Shown here: positions 1-13,214 of the stretch, piece after piece
How the letters are laid out: each line of letters begins with the position of its first letter
Position numbering within the stretch: position 1 is the stretch's first letter
Origin: DATLRC01 sp035534895
Lineage (GTDB): Bacteria; Patescibacteriota; Saccharimonadia; Saccharimonadales; UBA4665
DNA length: 22,712 bases
Assembly: GCA_035534895.1 (NCBI GenBank)
Contig: DATLRC010000013.1
Coordinates: forward strand, 1-22,712
Reading direction: 5' to 3'
The notes under the pieces: generated by a model
What the model saw: the letters and a program-made list of their open reading frames with translations, nothing else
What the model was told of the DNA's origin: nothing
Database searches by the model: none
Program-made: the position numbers and the translations under genes

Positions 1-255
1 TGGGTTATGTCTTGTATGTTCATAGCATTACGAGCATAACCCTTTACGAACCCCCACATAAAGACAGTACCTGGAGTAGACATATAAAAACCCTGCTTAG
101 TTTAGTCCGCAGAGTCTAATATGTGTTTGAACTTATACATAAAGAAAATTTGTATTTTGCTTAATTGTTGAAAATTATGGCCAGAGGATTCTTTTTACTC
201 TTTATATCAAGCATTCTCGGACTCCGTTAATTTAGAGAAAATAGGCCACAAAGTA

Positions 256-993
256 TTAGTAGCCTGCGGTTGCTACCAACACATCATTGAAGGTATAGGT
301 ACCGCCCGGTGTTAAACTACTGACGTTATATATATATGATATGGTGTAATCGGTTTCGCCAGAACTTTTAGCTGAGGATGCAATAACATCTCCCTTAACA
401 TACTTAAAAAGATTGGCTGTGTTATAGCCACTGGCTGCTACCCCAAAACCGAAGCTACTATCCGGACTTTGACTGGGATTAGCCCCGAATGTTGTCGGAC
501 TAGTATTAGCAACCAAATTCATACCAAACTGCTCAGTACCTGGTGATGAAGCTGTCGGAGTAGTTAAGGCATGCATTGTATAGCTGTCGTTTTGGGGCGG
601 ATTGGAAGCAGTTATTACCGTATAGCCACTTGATAGGTAGTCTTTGACCGAGAAAGTAGCTCTTGTAGTAGCAGCAGAAGATGTGGTTAAAACTCCAAGG
701 TCTGTGCTAGTACCGTTAACAATAAACTGCAAGAAGGGTGTCCGGTCAGTATTAAAGCCAGCTTGAGCTTGGTAATTAGGACTTTTAATATTCCCAACCC
801 CTAGTTCGCCTGCTGATTGCTTGGCACAGTAGTTAGTCGAACAAGCATTAAGAGCCCCTCCGCTACCAAAAAAAACTTCATCAACCTGATAATTTGTTGA
901 CGAAGATAATGCTCCGGCAAAGGCGACAGTTGTCATGCTGCAACTGATCAGCAGGATTAAAATTGTACTTTGAAGTGTTTTTTTCCAAGACAT
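256..993 (-). CDS. Secreted beta-rich surface protein, function unknown
   Basis: The 245-residue protein begins with a classical Sec signal peptide: a short basic start (MSWKK), a hydrophobic stretch around residues 7-22 and an AFA-like cleavage site near residue 26. The mature part is rich in Ser, Thr, Asn and Gly, has two close cysteines (around 51 and 56) and no later membrane segment, so it should be exported or loosely attached to the surface. The C-terminus (GGTYTFNDVLVATAGY) has the alternating pattern of a final beta strand of a sandwich domain. I do not recognise a named family; it resembles anonymous secreted proteins of Saccharibacteria. No clear Shine-Dalgarno site precedes the ATG at 993. 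A 6-bp palindrome with a 4-nt loop (1003-1018) lies just upstream. The neighbouring gene on the other strand is divergent. Confidence 0.75.
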   Translation of the reverse strand: MSWKKTLQSTILILLISCSMTTVAFAGALSSSTNYQVDEVFFGSGGALNACSTNYCAKQSAGELGVGNIKSPNYQAQAGFNTDRTPFLQFIVNGTSTDLGVLTTSSAATTRATFSVKDYLSSGYTVITASNPPQNDSYTMHALTTPTASSPGTEQFGMNLVANTSPTTFGANPSQSPDSSFGFGVAASGYNTANLFKYVKGDVIASSAKSSGETDYTISYIYNVSSLTPGGTYTFNDVLVATAGY

Positions 994-1002
994 AAATCAG
1001 GT

Positions 1003-1018
1003 CTACTATATTTAGTAG
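1003..1018. promoter_or_regulatory. Small palindrome in a divergent intergenic region
   Basis: CTACTATATTTAGTAG is an inverted repeat with 6-bp arms and a TATT loop, ten bases upstream of the minus-strand start at 993 and in the control region shared with the plus-strand gene starting at 1125. It also contains a TATAGT-like -10 on the minus strand. A regulatory role is only inferred. Confidence 0.25.
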
Positions 1019-1053
1019 TAATTGTGCGCGATAAGACCCAAAAAGGCAAACTG

Positions 1054-1083
1054 TTTACGCTTTAGCCTGTTTTCTAGTATTAT
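1054..1083 (+). promoter_or_regulatory. Putative sigma70-type promoter for the gene at 1125
   Basis: TTTACG (1054-1059) and TATTAT (1078-1083) are separated by 18 bases. The predicted start of transcription, about 1090, leaves a leader of roughly 35 bases before the ATG at 1125. Confidence 0.4.
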
Positions 1084-1124
1084 TTTAAACAGTAGCTTTT
1101 AAATCTTTATTGTTTTTGAAAATT

Positions 1125-2141
1125 ATGGATCAACAACCTGCCCCATCCAATCAGCTAGAAACTCTCGAAGGTAGTAGTAACGCCGATACTACTACGACAG
1201 TTACTCAGACTGAAAATTTAAAACCAGAGCAGCCAAAACTGGCACCTGATAACGCAACGCCGTCAACTGGAGTGGTTGCTAGCCCTGGGCCACGTTTTCC
1301 CAAATTGGCTAATAGACTGAGACACTTTAATGGATACCTTGTTCTCTTCGTTTTACTATTTGTGGCTGCTGCTGCCATAGTTTTAGCGGCTTACCTATAT
1401 AGCAAACGAGTATCAGGTACTTCCCCAATATCTTCACAAACACTTTCCCAAAGTACACTCCAACAACTAGCTAACAGTGACGCAACTGTTGGCAACAGTA
1501 GTCAGATATTAAACGTCGAGAGTAATGCTGTCTTTGCCGGCAAAGTACTGGTTCGAGACAGTTTAGAAGTAGCCGGTCAGCTACAGGTCGGGGGTAGTCT
1601 CTCTCTATCCGGTGTAACTGTTTCTGGTAACAGTAGTTTTGATCAGGTACAAATCAACAAGGGACTATCAGTCGCCGGAAATACTGCCCTCCAAGGACAG
1701 CTAAATGTCCAAAATAGCTTGAGTGTTAGCGGTAACGGCACATTTGGCGGTAATCTCTCGGCTTCTCAGTTAACCATTTCCGGTCTGTCCCTTAACGGCG
1801 AGCTGACCCTAACTCACCACATTACGGCTGGAGGGCCTACTCCTTCGCGCATTAGTGGTAGCGCTCTAGGTAGTGGGGGCACCTCTAGCATCAGTGGTTC
1901 GGATAGTAGTGGCTCTATCAGTATAAATACCGGTTCCAACCCCTCAGTTGGTTGTCTGATTACAATTAACTTTGCTCAATCTTTCAATGCAACCCCCCAC
2001 GTTATTATTTCGCCAGTTGGATCTGGGGCTGCTAATTTAGGTTATTACGTAAACCGTTCGACTACTAGTTTCAGCATCTGTGTGACTAACACACCCCCCA
2101 CTCAGACCGGTTTCGGTTTTGATTACTTAGTTTTGGATTAG
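1125..2141 (+). CDS. Membrane-anchored surface protein with beta-repeat stalk
   Basis: The reading frame is open from a TTG at 1110, but the ATG at 1125 (MDQQPAPSN) is the more natural start; neither has an obvious ribosome-binding site. From the ATG the protein has 338 residues. The first ~68 residues are hydrophilic and rich in Thr, Pro and Gln (probably cytoplasmic), followed by one transmembrane helix at about residues 70-92 (YLVLFVLLFVAAAAIVLAAYLY). Next comes a long run of short repeats of the type (L/V)-x-V-x-G-(N/S)-x-(S/T)-(L/F), for example VAGQLQVGGSLSLSG and LSVSGNGTFGGNLSASQ, as in parallel beta-solenoid or fibre stalks. The last ~80 residues form a compact domain (CLITINFAQSF...PHVIISPVGSG...FGFDYLVLD) reminiscent of tail-fibre or trimeric tip domains. 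An extracellular fibre anchored by its N-terminus is the likely architecture; its ligand is unknown. Confidence 0.7.
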   Translation: MDQQPAPSNQLETLEGSSNADTTTTVTQTENLKPEQPKLAPDNATPSTGVVASPGPRFPKLANRLRHFNGYLVLFVLLFVAAAAIVLAAYLYSKRVSGTSPISSQTLSQSTLQQLANSDATVGNSSQILNVESNAVFAGKVLVRDSLEVAGQLQVGGSLSLSGVTVSGNSSFDQVQINKGLSVAGNTALQGQLNVQNSLSVSGNGTFGGNLSASQLTISGLSLNGELTLTHHITAGGPTPSRISGSALGSGGTSSISGSDSSGSISINTGSNPSVGCLITINFAQSFNATPHVIISPVGSGAANLGYYVNRSTTSFSICVTNTPPTQTGFGFDYLVLD

Positions 2142-2283
2142 AAATAATTTTGCTAGACCTCTTATGAGGATACGTTTTCAATTTATGGCTTAACACCAGA
2201 TTAGAAAAGCAGCCTATATTTGTTCTTAAACTAGGTTTTATTATCCTCGTCCTTAGGGACACAATAGAAATTGCTTGTCTTGG

Positions 2284-3495
2284 CTAGTACAGGAAGCCAA
2301 ATAGGTATATGGGGATAGTCTTAGGGCCACCACTCAGTAGTTCGTCTTTGACAAGCAAACTGTTTTTTACCCCACGGATTTGTTTTGCAGTCTTATTTTT
2401 GCCACCAATTTCAAGTGTTATATGGTTACACTCAATGTCTCCTTGTTTTGAGTAAAAGACGTGGTAATCGGCGTTTTGTAGGCTAGCGATCACAAACAGC
2501 TCCCGGATAACTCCTAGGAATGGCTCAGTACCTATTTCGTCGTTTAAAGCATATAGCAAGTTACTGTTTTCTAGATAAATCTTTTCGGTGTTTCTAACTA
2601 GGGCATGGCCTATTTTATTTATTAGTAGGAACCTCAGCAACCCCGTGTCTCTTAGAATTTGAATGTAGTCAGCAATCGTGGAGTGATCTTTTTTCAGGCT
2701 GAGCGCTATTTTATTGATGTTAATGCTTCCAGGTGTAGAGGTGGCAAAAAAGTACAAGATCTTTTTAAGGGTATCTAGGTTGCCGGTATTCAAGGAGTAT
2801 AAACTGCTGATATCCTCGTAGATTGTTTTGTCGATAATATTTCTTAGGGTGTCGCGGTAAGCATTGTAGCTAGACAGTTCATTACGCGTTGGGTAGTAGC
2901 CTTCTTTCCAATACTCTTTAAGGTAGCCGAGTAATTTTGGGGTTTCTGCTAGTTGTTGCTCGAAGGCACCGTGATTATTGACAATGTCGTCAAAACTTAA
3001 GACCGGATAGCTTCGATTTTCTTTAATTTCTAGGAATTCTCGAAAGGAAAAGCCGTACATGGTTTTAAGGATAACCCGCCTTGAAAGATCGGCTTTGGCT
3101 TTAATCAGATCAACACTAGAGCTACCGGAAAAAATGATACTAAGGTTAGGGTAGGAGTCATAGATATTCTTGAGCTCCTGATCCCAGTTTTTATATTTAT
3201 GTATTTCATCAATGCACAGTATCTTGCCATTAAAATCTTTGACGAATTGATCGGCTAAACCTAGAAGAGTGTGCTCTAGGAAATAGAGATTATCGGCCGA
3301 AATATATAAGGCCTGTGTTGAGGCATGGTAATGTTCTCTAAGGTAATGCAGCAAAAAGGTGGTCTTGCCTACTCCCCGGGCACCAGTTACACCAACTAAG
3401 CGGCTGTCCATCCGAAAATCATCATAAAAGCGACGCTGATAAGCTGGTATGGCTTCTCTGAGCAAGCGGTTATAGGTTTCGTTAAGATTGTCCAT
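2284..3495 (-). CDS. AAA+ ATPase with DUF4143-type C-terminus
   Basis: The 403-residue protein belongs to the large group of ATPases with an AAA_14-like domain followed by a DUF4143-like region. Visible motifs are Walker A GARGVGKTT (residues 38-46), Walker B ILCIDEIHK with D96-E97, and a sensor-like segment SIIFSGSSS leading into the typical LSRRVI...MYGFSFREFLEI. The middle part is helical (TTP-GSININKIALSL followed by STIADYIQILRDTGLLRFL), a winged-helix-like module often seen here. The C-terminus ends early: the usual nuclease-like fold appears reduced to HITLEIGGKNKTAKQIRGVKNSLLV. GGAG lies 8 bases before the ATG at 3495, which supports this start. The biological role of this family is unsettled; some members are linked to mobile elements or toxin-like systems. 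It stands alone between the surface genes and the toxin-antitoxin pair. Confidence 0.85.
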   Translation of the reverse strand: MDNLNETYNRLLREAIPAYQRRFYDDFRMDSRLVGVTGARGVGKTTFLLHYLREHYHASTQALYISADNLYFLEHTLLGLADQFVKDFNGKILCIDEIHKYKNWDQELKNIYDSYPNLSIIFSGSSSVDLIKAKADLSRRVILKTMYGFSFREFLEIKENRSYPVLSFDDIVNNHGAFEQQLAETPKLLGYLKEYWKEGYYPTRNELSSYNAYRDTLRNIIDKTIYEDISSLYSLNTGNLDTLKKILYFFATSTPGSININKIALSLKKDHSTIADYIQILRDTGLLRFLLINKIGHALVRNTEKIYLENSNLLYALNDEIGTEPFLGVIRELFVIASLQNADYHVFYSKQGDIECNHITLEIGGKNKTAKQIRGVKNSLLVKDELLSGGPKTIPIYLFGFLY

Positions 3496-3573
3496 AATTT
3501 GACTCCATTCAAATTATAACATACAGAAGTTTGATTGCAACCAAATTACTGGGCTTTTTTACTTAAACAAAAA

Positions 3574-3768
3574 TCATCCCCCTAAAACTGTATATTGGGA
3601 TTGATGTGAGCTTCGAAGATGGTAGAGAGGATAGTCCTCTCTCAATAAAGAGATGAAATTTTCAGGATTTACTACTTGCAGTTCAGTTCCAGGATCGGGA
3701 TAGAGTTCTCTAAATTCATTTGTGATCTTAAGTTCTATTTTCTCGGCTATGCCAAATTCTTATTATGA
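3574..3768 (-). pseudogene. Possible C-terminal remnant of a PIN-like toxin
   Basis: Downstream of the ParE-like toxin, a minus-strand frame without a start codon reads KITNEFRELYPDPGTELQVV followed by NPENFISLLRED and ends at TGA (3574-3576). An in-frame TAA bounds it upstream, inside the toxin gene. The pattern T-(N/D)-x-F-x-x-x-YP ... VV-x-P-x-x-F-I-x-L-L resembles the last strand and helix of PIN-domain toxins. The fragment lacks all acidic catalytic residues and cannot be active. Calling it a remnant is an inference from composition and position next to another toxin module; a chance open frame is possible. Confidence 0.3.
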
Positions 3769-4018
3769 CTATTGTATCTTCTGCTTCAAATTTGTATCTA
3801 ATTACGTAAGCTCCTGCGGCAAATGCCACGAATATCTCACGCTTACCATCGTTATCTGGCATATGTCGCCCTATACGCGGGGTATCTTTTAGTAAGTCTG
3901 TACCTTTTAATATACTGTTTGCAGCCTTATAAGCAGCGTCGACATCCTTGCCTAATAAGAAATAATAAAGACGTTCAAAATCATCAATGGCTTCAGGAAG
4001 CCATTTTATTCTTGCCAT
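3728..4018 (-). CDS. RelE/ParE-superfamily toxin
   Basis: The 96-residue protein has the ParE/RelE layout: an opening strand (ARIKWLPEAIDDFERLYYFL), a long helical hairpin containing DAAYKAANSILKGTDLL, the TPRIGRHMP turn, and a three-strand sheet with REIFVAFAAGAYVIRYKF and the ending TIVIIRIWHSREN. The R-x-(W)-H-x-R-E-x-R close is typical of ParE-like proteins. Family members inhibit gyrase (ParE) or cleave mRNA on the ribosome (RelE); the sequence alone does not decide which. Its start lies inside the antitoxin gene (13-nt overlap), implying translational coupling with antitoxin made first. Confidence 0.88.
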   Translation of the reverse strand: MARIKWLPEAIDDFERLYYFLLGKDVDAAYKAANSILKGTDLLKDTPRIGRHMPDNDGKREIFVAFAAGAYVIRYKFEAEDTIVIIRIWHSRENRT

Positions 4019-4275
4019 TTTCTTGGCTTACCTTGACTTAAATCTTTAAGCCAGGCCTCTACTTTCTCATGGCTTATAGCGTTGCCAGTGATAAGATAAT
4101 GTTCCCACCTTTCCATATCCTCAGCTTTTTCTTTTTCATATTGTTCTTCACGCACAAGATAGTCCTCTACCGCAGTGCGCATTAACCAGTGGGGAGAATG
4201 CTTTTTCTTTTCTGCTAAGACCCTAAGCCTCTGGCGAATATCATCATCTAATTTTATACCTTGTGAAGTCGACAT
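4006..4275 (-). CDS. Ribbon-helix-helix (CopG/ParD-like) antitoxin
   Basis: The 89-residue protein opens with a ribbon-helix-helix DNA-binding domain: strand GIKLDDDIRQRL, helix LRVLAEKKKH, turn SPHWLMRTAVEDYL. A charged helix (REEQYEKEKAEDMERWEHYL) and the terminal segment NAISHEKVEAWLKDL follow, the usual toxin-wrapping tail of ParD-like antitoxins. It neutralises the toxin encoded immediately downstream and should repress its own promoter, which contains a perfect palindrome. The promoter places the transcription start at or beside the ATG, so the mRNA may be leaderless; no Shine-Dalgarno sequence is visible. Confidence 0.88.
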   Translation of the reverse strand: MSTSQGIKLDDDIRQRLRVLAEKKKHSPHWLMRTAVEDYLVREEQYEKEKAEDMERWEHYLITGNAISHEKVEAWLKDLSQGKPRKWQE

Positions 4276-4281
4276 ATTAGT

Positions 4282-4310
4282 ATAGTAGCAACTGTTGCGT
4301 ATTATTGCAA
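4282..4310 (-). promoter_or_regulatory. Promoter and palindromic operator of the parDE-like pair
   Basis: Read on the minus strand: -35 TTGCAA (4305-4310), 17-base spacer, -10 TACTAT (4282-4287). The spacer holds the perfect inverted repeat GCAACAGTTGC (4288-4298), a good operator for a ribbon-helix-helix dimer blocking RNA polymerase. Predicted transcription start is about 4275, the first base of the antitoxin ATG. Confidence 0.55.
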
Positions 4311-4506
4311 ATACCTGTATAAGTGCATGTATTATGACCTGTACTTATGTTTATTTAAGCAAACGAGATTCTGGGTCAAACGATGGGTTTACGTATAATT
4401 TTATTCCGATTTATTTCGGCAGCAATACTTCGGCTGTTAGGTAGTAGAGAAAGTTTATATTAACCAGCGAGTAGTAGATAATCGGCTTCAGCTGATAGGC
4501 TAAAAC

Positions 4507-5358
4507 CTATAACTTTAAAAGCAGATATAAGCCAAGTAAACCAATAATAAAGATAGTCAAACTAGTTAAAATAACCTGGATAAGATTACGAGTAATTGTC
4601 GATCGAGCCAGGGGATTACGGCCAATAGCTAGCATGCTGTTTCTGACACCACTGTATAGAACACTTGTGGCAGCAAGGGTACCGGCGAGCAAGACTACAA
4701 TCCCTAGATAGATACGCTCGGCACTGACTGGTTTATCGGTTACCAACTGAGCTGCTCTGGCCAACGGGCCTGGTACCAGGCCATTTGCTTGACTAATCAA
4801 AGGATTAGCCCCGACCGCTATGTCAACGGGTATCAGACCTAATTCTAGATCAACGCTATGATTCTTTTGATCAGTTAACTTTGCTGTACCGAGAACCCCA
4901 GACGTCCCATTAAACCCAGCTGCCGCCCGGCCAATTATTGTTCCCTCACTACCCGCGGCCTTCATACCAATACCGGCCAGTGAAGATATGCTTATGTAAT
5001 CGCCCCCGCTGATAGCACCATTCTGATTACTGACCAGAACTAGGTACCGGCCACTGGTAGCCACAAAGACCTGTTGGCCATTAGTATTGGTGTTTGATAG
5101 AGTTAGGGCCGCCTGGTTAGGGGCTACGATTACTCCAATCATCTGGCTGACACTATCTAAAGTTGTAGTTTCTACTTCTGAGCGATTGGTAGGTAAAAAC
5201 CTGACAATCATTCCTTGCTGAAGATTGCCATTACTAATATAGCTTTGGACCACCGGCGATGCTGAGCCACTAGCAACAGAGTGCCCGGCACTTAATAAAA
5301 CCAGTAGACAAAGAACCGTAGCCGCAAAATATTTCTGAGTCTTTTTATTTTTAAGCAT
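4507..5358 (-). CDS. Exported membrane protein, function unknown
   Basis: The 283-residue protein has a signal peptide (MLKNKKTQKYF, then a hydrophobic core AATVLCLLVLLSAG and a cut near SVASGSA). An extracellular domain of about 180 residues follows with a beta-rich pattern (GNLQQGMIVRFLP, MIGVIVAP, QQVFVATSGRYLVLVS, GGDYISISS), suggesting a small beta-barrel or SH3-like fold. Two transmembrane helices close the chain, about 216-236 (IYLGIVVLLAGTLAATSVLY) and 259-281 (IQVILTSLTIFIIGLLGLYL), joined by a short basic loop. The 1863-residue surface protein lies just upstream in the same direction, but this gene has its own promoter. A role in assembling or anchoring surface structures is plausible but unproven. 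Start supported by AGGA about 12 bases upstream. Confidence 0.72.
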   Translation of the reverse strand: MLKNKKTQKYFAATVLCLLVLLSAGHSVASGSASPVVQSYISNGNLQQGMIVRFLPTNRSEVETTTLDSVSQMIGVIVAPNQAALTLSNTNTNGQQVFVATSGRYLVLVSNQNGAISGGDYISISSLAGIGMKAAGSEGTIIGRAAAGFNGTSGVLGTAKLTDQKNHSVDLELGLIPVDIAVGANPLISQANGLVPGPLARAAQLVTDKPVSAERIYLGIVVLLAGTLAATSVLYSGVRNSMLAIGRNPLARSTITRNLIQVILTSLTIFIIGLLGLYLLLKL

Positions 5359-5372
5359 TGATTGTATGTCCT

Positions 5373-5400
5373 AGTATAGTCACTTTGGGTGTTGATGCAA
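5373..5400 (-). promoter_or_regulatory. Promoter of the exported membrane protein gene
   Basis: On the minus strand TTGCAT (5395-5400) and TATACT (5373-5378) are 16 bases apart. The predicted transcription start, about 5366, leaves a leader of only about 8 bases before the ATG at 5358. Confidence 0.5.
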
Positions 5401-5481
5401 CTGCTCTGCTAGCTTGCTAACCTCTTAATCAAAAATTTATGGTGGTCGATTTCAAAGTTTATTGATTAAAGATTTATTGGT

Positions 5482-11073
<5,592 letters not shown>

Positions 11074-11093
11074 GTTTTTGTTTGTTATTTATA

Positions 11094-11122
11094 ATTTTAA
11101 AGACTGTCCGCTAGAGATTCAA
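11094..11122 (-). promoter_or_regulatory. Promoter of the giant surface protein gene
   Basis: Minus strand: TTGAAT (11117-11122), 17-base spacer, TAAAAT (11094-11099). The predicted start at about 11087 leaves a 14-base leader rich in A and C with no ribosome-binding site. Confidence 0.5.
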
Positions 11123-11532
11123 CTGATTTAAGGGCTTATTAAAATATCCTCTCATGTGATATTTTCAACATACTTTTAGAAATTACTCACAAAATTTGTG
11201 TTTAATGCCACAACGGAAGCTTTATCAAAAAATCAATTTTTGGCTGGTCTTTCGCTTTCGATCAGACGCCGTTACTCCTTAAAATAATTTTTACAACGCG
11301 TCATATGATTGATCATTTGTATTGCCTAGTCAGGCACCTGGATGTGTAATCATCCAATCTGTACTTTCTAAATGTAGCTTATCTTACTACAGGTATTGTT
11401 ATTCCTTAATTAGTCCCTGATTTATCCACAGCAACAATACAAGTTATCTTAGATTATGATAACCATTTTAAAAATAAAATTATTAAATACGATCTTTTGA
11501 AATATTTAAGCGGTATCTAGACTCTTCTGGCA
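11123..11532. other. AT-rich gene-free region between surface gene and 5S
   Basis: About 410 bases without a supportable gene. It contains an AT-rich inverted repeat (AAAATATC at 11141-11148 and GATATTTT at 11158-11165) and a single perfect DnaA-box consensus, TTATCCACA (11422-11430), followed by a very AT-rich stretch. With only one box found I do not call an origin. Confidence 0.5.
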
Positions 11533-11564
11533 GTAAAAAGTCCCTCGCGCAAACGAAGGACTTT
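11533..11564 (-). terminator. Rho-independent terminator of the 23S-5S unit
   Basis: Just after 5S on the minus strand, AAAGTCCTTCG and CGAGGGACTTT form an 11-bp stem (one G-U pair) with loop TTTGCG, followed by TTACT and preceded by A-rich sequence. Confidence 0.85.
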
Positions 11565-11570
11565 CTATAA

Positions 11571-11684
11571 TTTGGCACCGTGCTATTTTCCCAGGGGTGA
11601 ACCCCAAGTATTGTAACCGCTACGAGGCTTAACTGCTGTGTTCGGAATGGGAACAGGTGTTGCCCTCGTGCCATGGGCACCAAA
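11571..11684 (-). rRNA. rrf: 5S ribosomal RNA
   Basis: The minus strand gives a 114-nt RNA whose ends pair (TTTGGTGCC with GGTGCCAAA). It contains the conserved loop sequence CCCATTCCGAACACAG and the later CTGGGAAAATAGCACGG. It lies about 195 bases after the 3' end of 23S and just before a strong terminator, so it is the last gene of the 23S-5S transcript. Confidence 0.95.
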
Positions 11685-11818
11685 TACGAAATTTGTCCTT
11701 AGGTGATAGCATTGGATCCCATCGTTTTTGGAATATGTATCAGACAAATAGCCTATTTGGTGTCCGCACGATATAAAAGTAAACTAAAGCCTTTTAGACA
11801 AACGAGTGTGATAACACA

Positions 11819-11836
11819 CCAATAACTAGTCAATTG
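11819..11836 (-). repeat. 3' arm of the 23S processing stem
   Basis: CCAATAACTAGTCAATTG is the perfect reverse complement of 17368-17385. In the transcript the two 18-nt segments enclose 23S and can form a long duplex of the kind cut by RNase III. Further out, CGTTTGTCT on the 5' side and its complement on the 3' side add nine more pairs. This shows the whole intron-bearing 23S is made as one precursor. Confidence 0.85.
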
Positions 11837-12110
11837 CTATTCTTAACGACATGCTGTAAACAGCACCCGTCAAGAATCGTAAAAAGTCAATGGGGCTATT
11901 AGTACGCTTCGGCTACACGTGTTGCCACGCTTCCACCTTGCGCCTATCAACCAGATCGTCTTTCTGGGCCCTCATGGGGAAATCTAATCTTGAGGTTAGT
12001 TTCGCGCTTAATATGCTTTCAGCGCTTATCTAGTCCACACATAGCTACCCAGCCATGCTCCTGGTGGAACAACTGGTACACCAGCGGTGTGTTCATCCCG
12101 GTCCTCTCGT

Positions 12111-12399
12111 CACTTTATTCCATTATTACTAATGGCGCAGACTATATCTTCATCCAACAGATTGTTGGAGGCGGCGTGTTATAAGAGCTATAAATTTTCG
12201 TAATTTATACGAATCGCTCCTATCTGATCTCTAAAAAGATCAAGTCGTTACGGGGTCATCCTAGTTTAGGAGACTTCCCACGGTATTTCCCTTGGTAATA
12301 ATCGAGAAAGAAAGCATTCCTTCTCTCGGTTACCAGTCGGGGTTCACCGTTATAAGCCACATTTTCAATTCACCTTGCGGTGAAAAGTAGCAATTTCTT
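12111..12399 (-). ncRNA. Group I intron at 23S position 2656 (sarcin-ricin loop)
   Basis: The 289-nt insertion splits the conserved CCTAGT / ACGAGAGGACC, so the 5' exon ends in U and the intron ends in G (AAAGTG), as required for group I splicing. The P7 3' strand AAGATATAGTC (complement of 12140-12150) and GTAACGACT mark a T4 td-like core. The internal guide appears short: GCUA pairs with UAGU (4 bp). No ORF. A 78-nt block is identical to the intron at 2500. Confidence 0.88.
12186..12263 (-). repeat. 78-nt block shared with the intron at 13215-13491
   Basis: Identical base for base to 13291-13368. Similarity continues into the flanking intron sequence with scattered differences (for example GAGACTTCCCACGGTATTTC in both). 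Confidence 0.95.
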
Positions 12400-12463
12400 A
12401 CTAGGGATAAATCCTCTCAAATTTCCTATCGTCCACAGCGGATATAAACCGAACTGTCTCACG

Positions 12464-12816
12464 CGTGCAATTTTGAGGTGTTCAATCCTCAAAAATTCAT
12501 CCATTATTACTAATGGCACGGACTATATCTTCACCCTTTCTTTATGAATAAAGTTTAGGGGCTGACATATTATAGTAATTGTAGATTTATTCTATTAAAG
12601 AATATTAATCACTATCTCTCCTTAAAGGATCAGTCTCTACGGGGTCATACCATTAAGGTAGACTTCCCTCGGTATTACCCTTTGAATCGTTCGATAAATT
12701 CAGTTAGGGTTTCACCGATATTAGTCAGATATTAATACGTTTCACGAGACTCTCGTGATTGATGCGATGTACATCCGTATTTTATTTCTTCTCAGAAATA
12801 GAACGCAATGTTATTT
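12464..12816 (-). ncRNA. Group I intron at 23S position 2593
   Basis: A 353-nt insertion between CAGAACGT and CGTGAGACAG. The internal guide GCGUUCU pairs with AGAACGU (7 bp with U-G at the splice site); the intron ends in G (TTGCACG). P7 strand AAGATATAGTC is at 12521-12531 (complement). This is the site of the classic I-CreI intron of Chlamydomonas chloroplasts, but here there is no ORF. It shares a 16-nt P9-like hairpin, CCATTATTACTAATGG on the plus strand, with the intron at 2656. Confidence 0.93.
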
Positions 12817-12898
12817 ACGTTCTGAACCCAGCTCACGTACCTTTTTAACCGGCGAACAGCCGGACCCTTGGGAGGGGCTACCCCCCCAGGATAAGATG

Positions 12899-13203
12899 CA
12901 CATTAATCCGTAATTTCTTACGGTGTAGACTATACCATCACCCAGAATTTTAGCTTCTGGGGGTTAGCGTGTTATAGCGAGTATATATTATTAACAAATA
13001 TTGTTAACCAAACGCTATCGATTCGCATCGCGAATCAGTCGTTACGGGGTCAATCTCAAGAAATAAAATATTCTTGAAACGACTTCCCACGGTATTACCC
13101 ATTGCACGTATTTTCTAATATTTATGGCAAACGTGCAACTAGGGGTTTCACCGTTATGAGCTAACTTTTCCTTGTTGATTACTCAACAAGAGGCCCTAAA
13201 TCG
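12899..13203 (-). ncRNA. Group I intron at 23S position 2511
   Basis: A 305-nt insertion between GATGTCGGCT and CATCTTATCC. GGCC in the intron pairs with the exon end GGCU (U-G at the site), and the intron ends in G (AATGTG). A P7-like strand TGGTATAGTC (complement of 12928-12937) and GTAACGACT are present. No ORF. The 5' exon is only 11 nt long because another intron ends just before it. Confidence 0.88.
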
Positions 13204-13214
13204 AGCCGACATCG

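Noticed and set aside
2142..2283. Terminator between the convergent genes ending at 2141 and 2284
   Set aside because: Only short stems (CCTC-TTAT-GAGG, GTCC-TTA-GGGAC) without a T-run are visible.
4390..4460. TATAAT at about 4396 and a CCGA/TCGG hairpin as a small RNA gene
   Set aside because: No matching -35, no terminator and no recognisable RNA family; evidence is too thin.
11422..11430. Perfect DnaA box TTATCCACA followed by AT-rich DNA, as a possible replication origin
   Set aside because: Only one consensus box was found and no dnaA, dnaN or clustered boxes are nearby; a 9-mer can occur by chance.
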